Shown here: positions 43,991 to 59,898 of the stretch, in pieces
How the letters are laid out: every line of letters starts with the position of its first letter
Position numbering within the stretch: the stretch's first letter is position 1
Source: Rhodopseudomonas palustris
GTDB lineage: Bacteria; Pseudomonadota; Alphaproteobacteria; Rhizobiales; Xanthobacteraceae
Length of the DNA: 64,000 bases
NCBI RefSeq assembly: GCF_003031265.1
Contig: NZ_CP019966.1
Location: 2,294,001 to 2,358,000 of the forward strand
Reading direction: 5' to 3'
Notes under the pieces: model-generated
Seen by the model: only the letters and a program-made list of their open reading frames with translations
Told to the model about the DNA's origin: nothing
Database searches by the model: none
Program-made: the position numbers and the translations under genes

Positions 43991-44911
43991 GTGAAACAGA
44001 TCTCGAAACCCCTTCTGTTGCTGGCGATCGCCGCCGCGCTGAGTTCGCCGGCGGCGGCAAAGCAGACGCGCCATACCAACCCATCGGTCGCGGTCGCGCC
44101 GCAATACGACACCACACATGTCTATGTGGCACCCGAGGACGTCGACAAATTCGTGGCGAGCTTTCTCGCCACCTTCGGGGGCAAGAGCACCAAGCAGGTG
44201 GTCGCGACCGTGACGCCGACGCCGAGCAGCACGACCTCGCAGTTGCTGCAGACCCCGGTGGGCACGGTGTCGTTGTTCGGCTTCAAGACGCCGATCCCGT
44301 ATCCGTTCGGCGGTGAGCGCAACGGCTATCTGGTCCGCGATATCGATGTGGCGATCAGGCAGGCGCGCGCAGCGGGCGCGTCCGTGATCGTGTCGACCTT
44401 CCCGGATCCGATCGGACGCGACGCGGTGGTGCAGTGGCCCGGCGGAGTCAACATGCAGCTGTATTGGCACACGACCAAGCCGGACTATGCCGCGTTCACT
44501 TCAGTCCCGGAGAACCGGGTGTATGTCGCGCCCGATCGGGCCGAGGCGTTCGTGCGCAGCTTCGTGAAGTTCTCGCACGGCCGGGTCGTGTCGGACAGCA
44601 GCGCCGCATCCGGCGCCGAGGTTGGGAAACCCGACGCCAAGTTCAAACGGATCCGGATCGAATCTGCATTCGGCAAGATGAGCGTGTTCGTCACCGACGG
44701 GCATTTGCCGTATCCTTACGGACACGAGACCACCGGCTATGAAGTCGCCGATCTGGAGGCGACGATGGCCAAGGCGAAGGAAGCAGGGGTGACGGTGCTG
44801 GTGCCGCCTTATTCGTTCGAGGACCGCAAGGCCGCGATGCTGCAATTCCCCGGAGGCTACGTGGCGGAGATCCACGCCGCGGCGCAGCGGCACGCGGCGG
44901 CAGCCGAGTGA
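43991..44911 (+). CDS. Exported double VOC-domain protein
   Basis: A 306-residue protein with a cleavable signal peptide (VKQISKPLLLLAIAAALSS, cut near AAA). Two glyoxalase-like (VOC) repeats follow, around residues 40-160 and 170-295. They are alike: each opens with an HVYVAPEDVDKF / RVYVAPDRAEAF segment and ends with an EDRKAAMLQFPGG / DAVVQWPGG-type segment. Periplasmic VOC proteins are uncommon; the role is unknown. GTG start with GAGGAG upstream. Confidence 0.75.
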   Translation: MKQISKPLLLLAIAAALSSPAAAKQTRHTNPSVAVAPQYDTTHVYVAPEDVDKFVASFLATFGGKSTKQVVATVTPTPSSTTSQLLQTPVGTVSLFGFKTPIPYPFGGERNGYLVRDIDVAIRQARAAGASVIVSTFPDPIGRDAVVQWPGGVNMQLYWHTTKPDYAAFTSVPENRVYVAPDRAEAFVRSFVKFSHGRVVSDSSAASGAEVGKPDAKFKRIRIESAFGKMSVFVTDGHLPYPYGHETTGYEVADLEATMAKAKEAGVTVLVPPYSFEDRKAAMLQFPGGYVAEIHAAAQRHAAAAE

Positions 44912-46341
44912 CGGCGGCCGGCGGAGAGCGCGGTGGAGATCGGCGCGCGGCGCGCTTGCGCTTCGTGCTGCTGGCCTCCGTCGCGCTCATCGCCTTCGGC
45001 CGTGTTGCCCGCGCGGCTGATGATGCCCCGGCGCGGCCCTCGATCCAGTCCAATCGGTGGGCAGAGGATTGGTCGGTGCTGGCCGATCCGAAGCTGCGGA
45101 CCGAGCCGTTCGACTCCCTGAAATATGTGCCGCTGTGGGTATCTGATCCGAAGAGCTATGTTTCGTTCGGTGCCAATCTGCGCGAGCGGTTCGAGTTCAA
45201 CGATGCCCCGGCGTTCGGCACCGGCGGCAATGCCCGCGACAGTTACGTCATCCAGCGGCTGCAACTCCACGCCGATGTGCATTTCGATGCCAACTGGCGG
45301 GCGTTCGTCCAGCTCGAGGACGATCGGGCGTTCGACAAGCTGAACGTGACCTCTGTCGATCAGGATCGGGTCGACCTGCGGCTGGCGTTTCTCGAATACA
45401 CCAAGCAGTTCTCCGGCGGGCTGCTCAAGGCCCGCGTTGGTCGGCAAGACTTTGCCTTCGATCTGCAGCGCTTCGTCTCGTCGCGCGACGGGCCCAACGT
45501 TCGGCAATCGTTCGACGCGGTGTGGGCCGATTGGGAGACCGGCACCTGGCGGTTCATCGGATTCGTCAGCCGGCCGGTGCAGTATTTCGACGAGAGCCCG
45601 TTCGACGACCGCTCGTCCGATCAGTTCCGCTTCAGCACGCTCCGCATCGAACGTAAGGTGCTCGGCGACAACGAGCTATCAGGCTATTACTCGCTGTATG
45701 AACGTGCCGGCGCGCGCTATCTCGATGCCTTCGGTGATGAGCGCCGGCATATCTTCGACGTTCGCTTCGCCGGCAAGCAGGGGCCGCTCGATTGGGACCT
45801 CGAGGCGATGGGGCAGACCGGGCAGGTGGGGACCTCCGCTGCTCGGGCCTGGGCGGTGGGTGCCCGCGCCGGCTACACGCTGCCCGCCGCCTGGCAGCCG
45901 CGGCTCGGGCTGCAGTTCGATGCGGCGTCTGGTGACGATCACCCGAAAGACGGCGTGCTCGGCACCTTCAATCCCTTGTTCCCGAACGGCTATTACTTCA
46001 CGCTGGCTGGCTTCACCGGCTATTCGAACCTCGTTCATCTCAAGCCGTCGATCACCGTCTCGCCGGCAAGCCGGCTCAAGTTGATGGCGGCGGTTGGTCT
46101 GCAATGGCGCGCGACCACGGCGGACGCGATCTACGTTCAGCCGAGTGTGCCGGTGGCCGGCACTGCAGGGGCCGGCAGCGCTTGGACCGGCGCCTACGGC
46201 CAGCTCCGCCTCGACTACGCCTTCGATGCGCATCTCACCGGCGCGATCGAAGCGGTGCATTTCGAAGTCGGCGACACCATCCGCACCGCCGGTGGCCGCA
46301 GCAGCGACTATCTCGGCGCACAGTTACAATACGGGTGGTAG
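44908..46341 (+). CDS. Alginate-export-type outer membrane porin
   Basis: A 477-residue beta-barrel. A signal peptide (LRFVLLASVALIAFGRVARA) is followed by SFGANLRERFEFNDAPAF and the repeated aromatic-ending strands of Alginate_exp porins, finishing with a C-terminal YLGAQLQYGW that suits outer-membrane insertion. It begins with GTG overlapping the VOC gene stop. Family members form diffusion channels; the solute here is unknown and not necessarily alginate. Confidence 0.83.
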   Translation: MTAAGGERGGDRRAARLRFVLLASVALIAFGRVARAADDAPARPSIQSNRWAEDWSVLADPKLRTEPFDSLKYVPLWVSDPKSYVSFGANLRERFEFNDAPAFGTGGNARDSYVIQRLQLHADVHFDANWRAFVQLEDDRAFDKLNVTSVDQDRVDLRLAFLEYTKQFSGGLLKARVGRQDFAFDLQRFVSSRDGPNVRQSFDAVWADWETGTWRFIGFVSRPVQYFDESPFDDRSSDQFRFSTLRIERKVLGDNELSGYYSLYERAGARYLDAFGDERRHIFDVRFAGKQGPLDWDLEAMGQTGQVGTSAARAWAVGARAGYTLPAAWQPRLGLQFDAASGDDHPKDGVLGTFNPLFPNGYYFTLAGFTGYSNLVHLKPSITVSPASRLKLMAAVGLQWRATTADAIYVQPSVPVAGTAGAGSAWTGAYGQLRLDYAFDAHLTGAIEAVHFEVGDTIRTAGGRSSDYLGAQLQYGW

Positions 46342-46359
46342 ACGTCAGGCAACACGCAA

Positions 46360-46392
46360 CGGCCCGGCGCGACGATGGGTCGGGCCGGGCCG
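46360..46392. terminator. Hairpin between convergent genes
   Basis: CGGCCCGGC and GCCGGGCCG arms lie 15 bases apart between the porin stop (46341) and the hydrolase stop (46414). It probably ends both transcripts. Confidence 0.6.
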
Positions 46393-46413
46393 CTGCTTGG
46401 TTGGCGTGGGGCC

Positions 46414-47430
46414 TTATTCCTTCACGAACGCCAGCAGGTCGGCGTTCAGCACGTCGGCATGGGTGGTGAGCATGCCGTGCGGATAGCCCGGATAGGTTTT
46501 CAGCTTGCCGTTCTTCAGTAGCTTGACCGACAGCTTCGCGGAGTCCTCGATCGGCACGATTTGGTCGTCCTCGCCGTGCAGAACCAGCGTCGGCACGGTG
46601 ATGGCCTTCAGGTCGTCGGTCTGGTCGGTCTCGGAGAACGCCTTGATGCCGTCATAGTGGGCCTTGGCGCTACCCATCATGCCCTGGCGCCACCAGTTGT
46701 TGACGACGCCCGGCATCGTCTTCGCATCAGGTCGGTTGAAGCCGTAGAAAGGCCCGGCCGGGACGTCGAGGAAGAACTGCGCACGATTGCCCGCGAGCGC
46801 CTTGCGGAAGCCGTCGAACACCTCGATCGGCAGGCCGCCGGGGTTCTTCTCGGTCTTCAGCATCAGCGGTGGCACGGCAGAGACCAGCACGGCCTTGGCG
46901 ACCCGGCCCTGCGGCTCACCGAACTTGGCGACGTAACGCGCGACTTCACCGCCGCCGGTCGAGTGACCGATGTGCACGGCCTTCTTCAGGTCGAGATGCT
47001 CGGCGACTGCGGATGCGTCGGCCGCGTAGTGATCCATGTCGTGGCCGGTGTCGACTTGAGACGAGCGGCCATGGCCACGGCGATCATGAGCGACCACGCG
47101 ATAACCGTTGGCCAGGAAGAACAGCATCTGTGCGTCCCAATCGTCGGACGACAGCGGCCAGCCGTGATGAAACACGATCGGCTGGGCCTGCTTCGGGCCC
47201 CAATCCTTGTAGAAGATGTCGACGCCGTCCTTGGTCTTGACGAATCCGCTGCTCATTCGTTGGTCTCCTTGTGAAGGTCGCTGAGGGTGGGCCGGCTGTG
47301 CGATGGCGGTGCTGGGAAGAAGAGCGACGCAGGCGGCACCCACGATCGCGTCACGCCGGGTGATGTGGAGAGCGCTGGGGTGCAGCGCTCGTGACGATCC
47401 CGGCACATTCTCGTGATCAGGAGTGCTCAT
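46414..47430 (-). CDS. Alpha/beta hydrolase with optional Tat signal
   Basis: A 338-residue frame. Residues 1-55 carry a twin-arginine-like signal ([24 protein letters not shown]). The body is a non-haem chloroperoxidase-type alpha/beta hydrolase: [13 protein letters not shown], the nucleophile in [13 protein letters not shown], an aspartate in [12 protein letters not shown] and a histidine in GYPHGML. A second ATG at 47256 ([15 protein letters not shown]) has AAGGAGA nine bases upstream, and the usual cytosolic family proteins start there. Two products are possible. A GGAG also precedes the 47430 start. Confidence 0.83.
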   Translation of the reverse strand: MSTPDHENVPGSSRALHPSALHITRRDAIVGAACVALLPSTAIAQPAHPQRPSQGDQRMSSGFVKTKDGVDIFYKDWGPKQAQPIVFHHGWPLSSDDWDAQMLFFLANGYRVVAHDRRGHGRSSQVDTGHDMDHYAADASAVAEHLDLKKAVHIGHSTGGGEVARYVAKFGEPQGRVAKAVLVSAVPPLMLKTEKNPGGLPIEVFDGFRKALAGNRAQFFLDVPAGPFYGFNRPDAKTMPGVVNNWWRQGMMGSAKAHYDGIKAFSETDQTDDLKAITVPTLVLHGEDDQIVPIEDSAKLSVKLLKNGKLKTYPGYPHGMLTTHADVLNADLLAFVKE

Positions 47431-47468
47431 CGGTGGTCTCCAGGTTGAGGGGCTTGGCAGCGTATGGC

Positions 47469-48167
47469 TTAGCCCGCCACGGTGCGTACGGCGTCGAGGA
47501 TCACGTCAGCGACGGCCTGCGGCTGCGACAAAATGGACAGATGGCTCGCCTTCAGCTCGGTGGTCTTGGCCTTCAGGCGGACGGCGAGTTCGCGTTCGAG
47601 CTCGACGCTGACGATGCGGTCGTCGGTCGAGACGATGTACCAGTTCGGCCGGGTTTCCCACGCAGCCTTGCTGATCCTGTCGGCGAAGGTGGTGGTCGGC
47701 AGCGGCGGCTGCAGCACCGCAAGCACGCGCGCTTCGTCTTCCGAAAGATCCTGCGCGACGTCGTTGACCCATCCTGCTTCGCTGAGCTTGAGATGGCCGT
47801 GGCCGTCATCGACGATCTGGCTCAGGCCCGGCGGCGACGGATGCGAGCCGACGAGATCGCCGACGGATTCGCCGACCTTCGGCGGCAGGGCGGCGACGAA
47901 TACCAAGGCTTTGACCTTCGGGTCGTTTCCGGCCTGGGTAATCACCGCGCCGCCCCAGCTATGGCCCACGAGCACGACGTCGCCCTGAATGCTGTCGAGC
48001 ACGATCCTGGTGGCTTCGACGTCCGCGGCGAGGGATGTGGTCGGATTCTGTACCGCGACCACCGGGATGCCCTGGCTGAGGAGATAAGGGATCACGAGCC
48101 GCCAGCTTGAACCATCGGCCCAGGCGCCATGCACCAGCACCACTGTGGGAGAGGACGAATTTGGCAT
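47469..48167 (-). CDS. Alpha/beta hydrolase (AB hydrolase 6 type)
   Basis: A 232-residue cytosolic hydrolase. [20 protein letters not shown] is the oxyanion region, [15 protein letters not shown] the nucleophile elbow near residue 80, and [10 protein letters not shown] holds the histidine. Similar proteins include plant-type hydroxynitrile/salicylate esterase relatives of Rhizobiales. The start at 48167 has GAGGAG; the longer frame to 48323 is rejected. It lies upstream of the Tat-type hydrolase on the same strand, and the two may be co-transcribed. Confidence 0.82.
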   Translation of the reverse strand: MPNSSSPTVVLVHGAWADGSSWRLVIPYLLSQGIPVVAVQNPTTSLAADVEATRIVLDSIQGDVVLVGHSWGGAVITQAGNDPKVKALVFVAALPPKVGESVGDLVGSHPSPPGLSQIVDDGHGHLKLSEAGWVNDVAQDLSEDEARVLAVLQPPLPTTTFADRISKAAWETRPNWYIVSTDDRIVSVELERELAVRLKAKTTELKASHLSILSQPQAVADVILDAVRTVAG

Positions 48168-48329
48168 CGCGTGACTCCTCGTTGAGACCGTATCTCGGCG
48201 ACCTTGATCTAAGGCGTATGTGCCGGCGGCTCTTGTCGGTTCGCACGAGAACTTGGATGTTCGGATGATGGACGCGCGGCGTCGTCCGGCAGGCACTTGC
48301 TGCGGCGAAAGCGAGCCGTGCAACCGGAC

Positions 48330-53454
<5,125 letters not shown>

Positions 53455-53468
<14 letters not shown>

Positions 53469-53841
53469 CAGGGCCGGATGCCAGCGCGCGCTGAATGCAG
53501 TGTACCAGAGTTTCCGCGTCGAAAGGCTTGCTCAGGAATCCGATCGCGCCGAGGGCGCGGGCTCTAGCTTCGATCCTCTCGTCCGGGAACGCGGTAATGT
53601 AGATTACCGGAGGCGCGCCACCTTCGGCGGTCAAACGAGCGTGCAGGTCGAGGCCGCTGACTTCGGCCATCTGCACGTCTGTGATCAGGCAAGAGGTCGT
53701 CGAGCGGGCGTCGGAGGCCAGGAATTGCGGCGCGGATCCAAAGCCGCGCGCCGTGTGTCCGAGCGAGCGGATCAATCCTTCGATGGCGATCCGGACGTTT
53801 TCGTCGTCGTCTATCACCGTAACGATCTTGCCGATGGTCAT
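53455..53841 (-). CDS. Response regulator, receiver domain only
   Basis: A 128-residue receiver. VIDDDENVR holds the acidic pair, SCLITDVQM the phospho-aspartate, and FLSKPFD the lysine. The start at 53841 has GAGGA nine bases upstream; a longer frame to 53910 has a poorly placed site. It overlaps the giant kinase gene by 14 bases, so the pair is translationally coupled. It is FixJ-receiver-like without an HTH. Confidence 0.85.
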
Positions 53842-53929
53842 TTCTGCCATCCTCAAGAGTGATGCAGCACGAGCCGACGTCGAGGGACTCTGGGGCACCC
53901 GTTCCTGCAATATAAGTCATACGATGGTT

Positions 53930-54562
53930 TTACGTTGCTTCCCCAGCGTGCGGCGCGAGAACTTCGGCCATTCGCACCAGATCGGCGAGTGATCGGGCAC
54001 GCATCTTCTTCATCACGCGGCCGCGATGAATCTTCACAGTGATTTCGCTCAGTCCGAGATCGGCGGCGACGTTCTTGTTCATCGATCCTGCGGAAACCAT
54101 TTCGAAGATCTGTTTCTCGCGGGGGGTAAGAGCGTCGAAGCGTTGGGCGATCTCGTTGCGCTTGCGTTCGGATTCGCGGCGACGCCGATCGAGCTCGATA
54201 GCGGCGGATACTGCGTCCAGCATCTCCTGATCGCGGAACGGCTTGGTCAGGAAGTCAACGGCACCGGCCTTCATCCCGCGCACCGTCATCGGCACATCGC
54301 CGTAGCCAGTCATGAAGATGATTGGGATCCGGACTTCCAGACGGGACAGCATGTCCTGCAGGTCCAGCCCGCTGGTGCCGGGCAGGCGGACATCGAGGAT
54401 CAGGCAGTTGGCATCGGGCGGAACACCGGTCGTCAGCAGATCCTGCGCGGATCCGAACAGCGCCACCCGATGCCCCACAGACCTGAACAGGCCTTCCAGC
54501 GCTTCTCTGATGCCGGCGTCGTCATCGACGACCACGATCAGGGGACTGGGGAGGGAAGCCAT
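53930..54562 (-). CDS. FixJ-family LuxR-type response regulator
   Basis: A 210-residue two-domain regulator: receiver ([16 protein letters not shown], phospho-aspartate in [13 protein letters not shown], lysine in [12 protein letters not shown]) and a LuxR/GerE helix-turn-helix ([40 protein letters not shown]). It lies upstream of the single-domain receiver and giant kinase on the same strand, with an 88-base gap. It is the likely DNA-binding output of the set. The target genes are not evident. Confidence 0.88.
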   Translation of the reverse strand: MASLPSPLIVVVDDDAGIREALEGLFRSVGHRVALFGSAQDLLTTGVPPDANCLILDVRLPGTSGLDLQDMLSRLEVRIPIIFMTGYGDVPMTVRGMKAGAVDFLTKPFRDQEMLDAVSAAIELDRRRRESERKRNEIAQRFDALTPREKQIFEMVSAGSMNKNVAADLGLSEITVKIHRGRVMKKMRARSLADLVRMAEVLAPHAGEAT

Positions 54563-54800
54563 GAAAGGGGTCTGCGTCCTCTGCGATTCCGCACCGCCGA
54601 AATCTAATCAAGCTTCGGCGGACAATCCAGTTTTCAGCGTCGACGACGGCTTGGGCGGCGGCTGAAGGCGGCCGGCTACTCGGTTTCGTGCCGAAAGCGC
54701 AATGTAAACCTTGGTTTGCTCTCGGCGAAACCAATGCAGCACCGCAGCGCACCTTGGTCCGACTTCAGCGTGTCGCCGAATTGTCCTTCAATCAGCGGCA

Positions 54801-55409
54801 ATGACAGCGAGCACCGCACCCAGAGCCGAAGCCATGTCCCGGTTAGCCAGCCCAAGCGAGGCCTTTGCGTGTCTGGCGGAGATGCTGCAGGAGGCATCCG
54901 ACGCTGTCGAGGACGATCCGTTCGCCGCTCGGACATGCCTGGCCCGGGCCACGATGCTGCTGCGCGAGGTCCAGGCCCGTCATGCGCCCGAGGCGTCCGT
55001 GGAACGTCCCGATCAGGCGCAGGCACTGGGGCTGGCGCGCTGGCAGCTCAATCGGGTGCTGCTGCATGTCGATCAGCATCTCGGAGAGAGCCTGCTGATC
55101 CGCGATCTGGCGCAACTGATCGGTCTTAGCCCCGGCCATTTTGCCCGCGCGTTTCGCCGCAGCACCGGTGTGGCGCCGCGCGGTTTCGTGCTCGAGCGCC
55201 GGGTCGCACGCGCCAAGCAACTGATGCGGACGACGGATCTCCCGCTTTCGGAGATCGCGCTTGCCTGCGGATTGAGCGATCAGGCACATCTATCGCGCAT
55301 CTTCCGCCGCTACACCGGGAATACGCCGAACGCCTGGCGCCGCGAATGGCACGACCGGCCCAGCTCCGCCGGGCGGCGCGACAACGAGCCTCGAGTGGCG
55401 TCGTTGTAA
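54801..55409 (+). CDS. AraC family transcriptional regulator
   Basis: About 202 residues. A short N-terminal helical part leads to a C-terminal AraC double helix-turn-helix (LLIRDLAQLIGLSPGHFARAFRR and LPLSEIALACGLSDQAHLSRIFRRYTG). There is no cupin effector domain, so ligand sensing is unclear. The start is uncertain: ATG at 54801 or 54834, both with weak ribosome sites. It is divergent from the FixJ-type gene and convergent with the sigma-54 activator. Confidence 0.8.
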   Translation: MTASTAPRAEAMSRLASPSEAFACLAEMLQEASDAVEDDPFAARTCLARATMLLREVQARHAPEASVERPDQAQALGLARWQLNRVLLHVDQHLGESLLIRDLAQLIGLSPGHFARAFRRSTGVAPRGFVLERRVARAKQLMRTTDLPLSEIALACGLSDQAHLSRIFRRYTGNTPNAWRREWHDRPSSAGRRDNEPRVASL

Positions 55410-55428
55410 CCTCGCACAGTTGATGCAG

Positions 55429-57354
<1,926 letters not shown>

Positions 57355-57368
57355 TGGACACTCCGAAT

Positions 57369-57413
57369 TTTCGTAACTCGACTACGAAATCCCGTATATT
57401 ACGAGATTTCGTA
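57369..57413. promoter_or_regulatory. Tandem palindromes, probable activator sites
   Basis: TTTCGTA (57369-57375) and TACGAAA (57383-57389) form a perfect inverted repeat with a seven-base spacer. CGTATATTACG (57393-57403) and TACGAGATTTCGTA (57400-57413) are further palindromes. They lie 56-100 bases before the -24 element and directly before the activator's own start codon. Confidence 0.7.
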
Positions 57414-57468
57414 TCCAGCAATCTGCCGAAACCGCCCATATCGTCGCATCTGGCGGCCATCCGGTGTT

Positions 57469-57483
57469 TGGCACGCTCCTTGC
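57469..57483 (+). promoter_or_regulatory. Sigma-54 (-24/-12) promoter
   Basis: TGGCAC, five bases, TTGC: a full match to the sigma-54 core consensus with correct spacing. Transcription should begin near 57495, giving a short leader with AGGAGG before the start at 57516. Confidence 0.88.
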
Positions 57484-57515
57484 GATCAGGACCTCGACGT
57501 CACGCAGGAGGTCCC

Positions 57516-58904
57516 ATGTCTACGTTCGACAATCCGTTCGATCCCAATCGCCGGCTGCACACCACGGGTTGTAGTTGTGGTCGTCATGCTACCGAGGCCG
57601 AGCATGCTGCCGAGCAGGCTGCTGCGCTACAGAGCGCCGTGACGCAGGGTGAGGAGAAACGGTTCGAAGGCGTTGTCGCGTCCGCGGTGATGCGCGCAAT
57701 GTTTCCGCAGGATGCCTCGCGGCGAGCCTTTCTGAAGTCGGTCGGTGCCGCTACCGCGCTCGCCGCGGTGTCTCAGTTCTTCCCGCTGCAGACCGCGACC
57801 GATGTGTTCGCCTCGGGCGGCCCGCTAGAAAAGACCGACCTCAAGGTCGGCTTTATTCCGATCACCTGCGCCACGCCGATCATCATGGCGCATCCGATGG
57901 GCTTCTATGCGAAGTACGGCCTCAACGTCGAAGTCATCAAGACCGCCGGCTGGGCGGTGATCCGTGACAAGACTCTGAACAAGGAATACGACGCGGCGCA
58001 CATGCTGTCGCCGATGCCGCTGGCGATCACGATGGGCGTCGGCTCCAATCCGATCCCGTACACCATGCCGGCGGTCGAGAACATCAACGGCCAGGCGATC
58101 ACCCTGGCGATGAAGCACAAGGATCGTCGCAATCCGAAGGATTGGAAGGGCTTCAAATTCGCCGTTCCTTTCGACTATTCGATGCACAATTACCTGCTGC
58201 GCTACTATCTGGCCGAACATGGTCTCGACCCCGACGTCGACGTCCAGATCCGCGCCGTGCCGCCGCCGGAGATGGTCGCCAACCTGCGTGCCGACAATAT
58301 CGACGGCTATCTCGCTCCCGATCCGATGAACCAGCGCGCTGTCTATGATGGCGTCGGCTTCATCCACATCCTGACCAAGGAAATCTGGGACGGCCACCCG
58401 TGTTGTGCCTTCGCCGCGTCGAAGGAATTCGTCACCACGATGCCGAACACCTACGGCGCGCTGCTCAAGTCGATCATCGAGGCGACCGCCTACGCGCATA
58501 AGCCGGAGAACCGCAAGGAAATCGCGCAGGCGATCTCGCCGGCCAACTATCTGAACCAGCCGGCCATCGTGCTGGAGCAGATCCTCACCGGCACTTATGC
58601 GGATGGCCTCGGCAACGTTGTCAAGCAGCCGAACCGGATCGATTTCGATCCGTTCCCGTGGCAGTCGTTTGCGATCTGGATCATGACCCAGATGAAGCGC
58701 TGGGGGCAGATCAAGGGCGACGTCGACTACAAGACGATCGCCGAGCAGGTCTATCTCGCGACCGACACAGCGAAGCTGATGAAGGAGGCCGGTCTCGCAG
58801 CGCCCGACACCACCTCGCGGTCGTTCTCGGTGATGGGCAAGCCGTTCGACGGCTCCAACCCGGATCAGTATCTCGCCAGCTTCAAGATCAAGAAGGCCTC
58901 GTAA
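57516..58904 (+). CDS. Cyanate/nitrate-type ABC substrate-binding protein
   Basis: A 462-residue periplasmic binding protein of the NrtA/CmpA/CynA group: LKVGFIPITCATPIIMAHPMGFY, then HMLSPMPLAITMG and DGYLAPDPMNQRAVYDGVGF. A Tat signal (SRRAFLKSVGAATALAAV) begins only at residue 68, behind a polar extension with CSCGRH at 19-24. AGGAGG lies six bases before the ATG. The cyanase at the operon end points to cyanate as substrate, with nitrate or bicarbonate as alternatives. Confidence 0.87.
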   Translation: MSTFDNPFDPNRRLHTTGCSCGRHATEAEHAAEQAAALQSAVTQGEEKRFEGVVASAVMRAMFPQDASRRAFLKSVGAATALAAVSQFFPLQTATDVFASGGPLEKTDLKVGFIPITCATPIIMAHPMGFYAKYGLNVEVIKTAGWAVIRDKTLNKEYDAAHMLSPMPLAITMGVGSNPIPYTMPAVENINGQAITLAMKHKDRRNPKDWKGFKFAVPFDYSMHNYLLRYYLAEHGLDPDVDVQIRAVPPPEMVANLRADNIDGYLAPDPMNQRAVYDGVGFIHILTKEIWDGHPCCAFAASKEFVTTMPNTYGALLKSIIEATAYAHKPENRKEIAQAISPANYLNQPAIVLEQILTGTYADGLGNVVKQPNRIDFDPFPWQSFAIWIMTQMKRWGQIKGDVDYKTIAEQVYLATDTAKLMKEAGLAAPDTTSRSFSVMGKPFDGSNPDQYLASFKIKKAS

Positions 58905-59053
58905 GGGAAGAGGGACGGCGGCAGTATGTTTGGACCTCCGCCGCTGCCGGCCTGCACCTCCCGAACGACGAGCGTCGCAACAGCGCCGCCGGTGGCTCCC
59001 GTAAGCCGCAGCCACCGGCCTCCAGGTCCCGCACTGACACGACGGGTGACGTC

Positions 59054-59893
59054 ATGACCAAATCACTACGCCTCCGCGCCGCGGTGGTTTCACTGCTGCT
59101 GTTTGGCGGCTTTATCGCCAGCTGGCATCTGGCGACGCGCAGCAGCGGTGAAGTCGCCAAGATGAGCCCGGAATATGCGGCGCTGATGGGCGCCACGGCG
59201 ACGCAGGGCAAATCGGCGATGCCCGGGCCGTTCGAGGTCGGAGCCAAGCTGTGGGAGCACATCAAGCGTCCCTTCTACGACAACGGCCCGAACGACAAGG
59301 GGCTCGGCATTCAGCTCGGCTATTCGATTGCGCGGGTGATGACCGGCTATCTGTTGGCCGTGGCTGTCGCAATCCCGCTCGGCTTTCTGATCGGCATGTC
59401 ACCGCTGATGAACAAGGCACTCGATCCGTTCATCCAGGTGCTGAAGCCGATTTCGCCGCTCGCCTGGATGCCGCTGGCGCTCTACACCATTAAGGACTCC
59501 AGCCTGTCGGCGATTTTCGTGATCTTCATCTGCTCTGTGTGGCCGATGCTGCTGAATACGGCGTTCGGTGTCGCCTCAGTCCGCAAGGAGTGGATCAACG
59601 TCGCCCGCACGCTCGAAGTCGGCACCGTTCGCCGGGCTTTCACGGTGATCCTGCCGGCCGCGGCGCCGACCATTCTCACCGGCATGCGGATTTCGATCGG
59701 CATCGCCTGGCTGGTGATCGTCGCCGCCGAGATGCTCGTCGGCGGGACCGGTATCGGTTACTTCGTCTGGAACGAATGGAATAACCTGTCGATCGTCAAC
59801 GTCATCATCGCGATCCTGCTGATCGGCGTGGTCGGGATGCTGCTCGACCAAGTGCTGGCGCGGTTCACCCGCATGGTCACGTTTCCGGAGTGA
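59054..59893 (+). CDS. Cyanate/nitrate-type ABC permease
   Basis: A 279-residue permease with about six helices. The EAA-type loop is seen in EWINVARTLEVGTVRRAFTVILPAAAPTILTGMRISIG. It belongs to the NrtB/SsuC group. A 149-base gap with two hairpins separates it from the binding-protein gene, which may set the ratio of binding protein to membrane parts. The start at 59054 is the ATG after GGGTGACGTC; longer frames run through the gap. Its stop lies just before the ATPase gene. Confidence 0.86.
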   Translation: MTKSLRLRAAVVSLLLFGGFIASWHLATRSSGEVAKMSPEYAALMGATATQGKSAMPGPFEVGAKLWEHIKRPFYDNGPNDKGLGIQLGYSIARVMTGYLLAVAVAIPLGFLIGMSPLMNKALDPFIQVLKPISPLAWMPLALYTIKDSSLSAIFVIFICSVWPMLLNTAFGVASVRKEWINVARTLEVGTVRRAFTVILPAAAPTILTGMRISIGIAWLVIVAAEMLVGGTGIGYFVWNEWNNLSIVNVIIAILLIGVVGMLLDQVLARFTRMVTFPE

Positions 59894-59898
59894 GCCCC

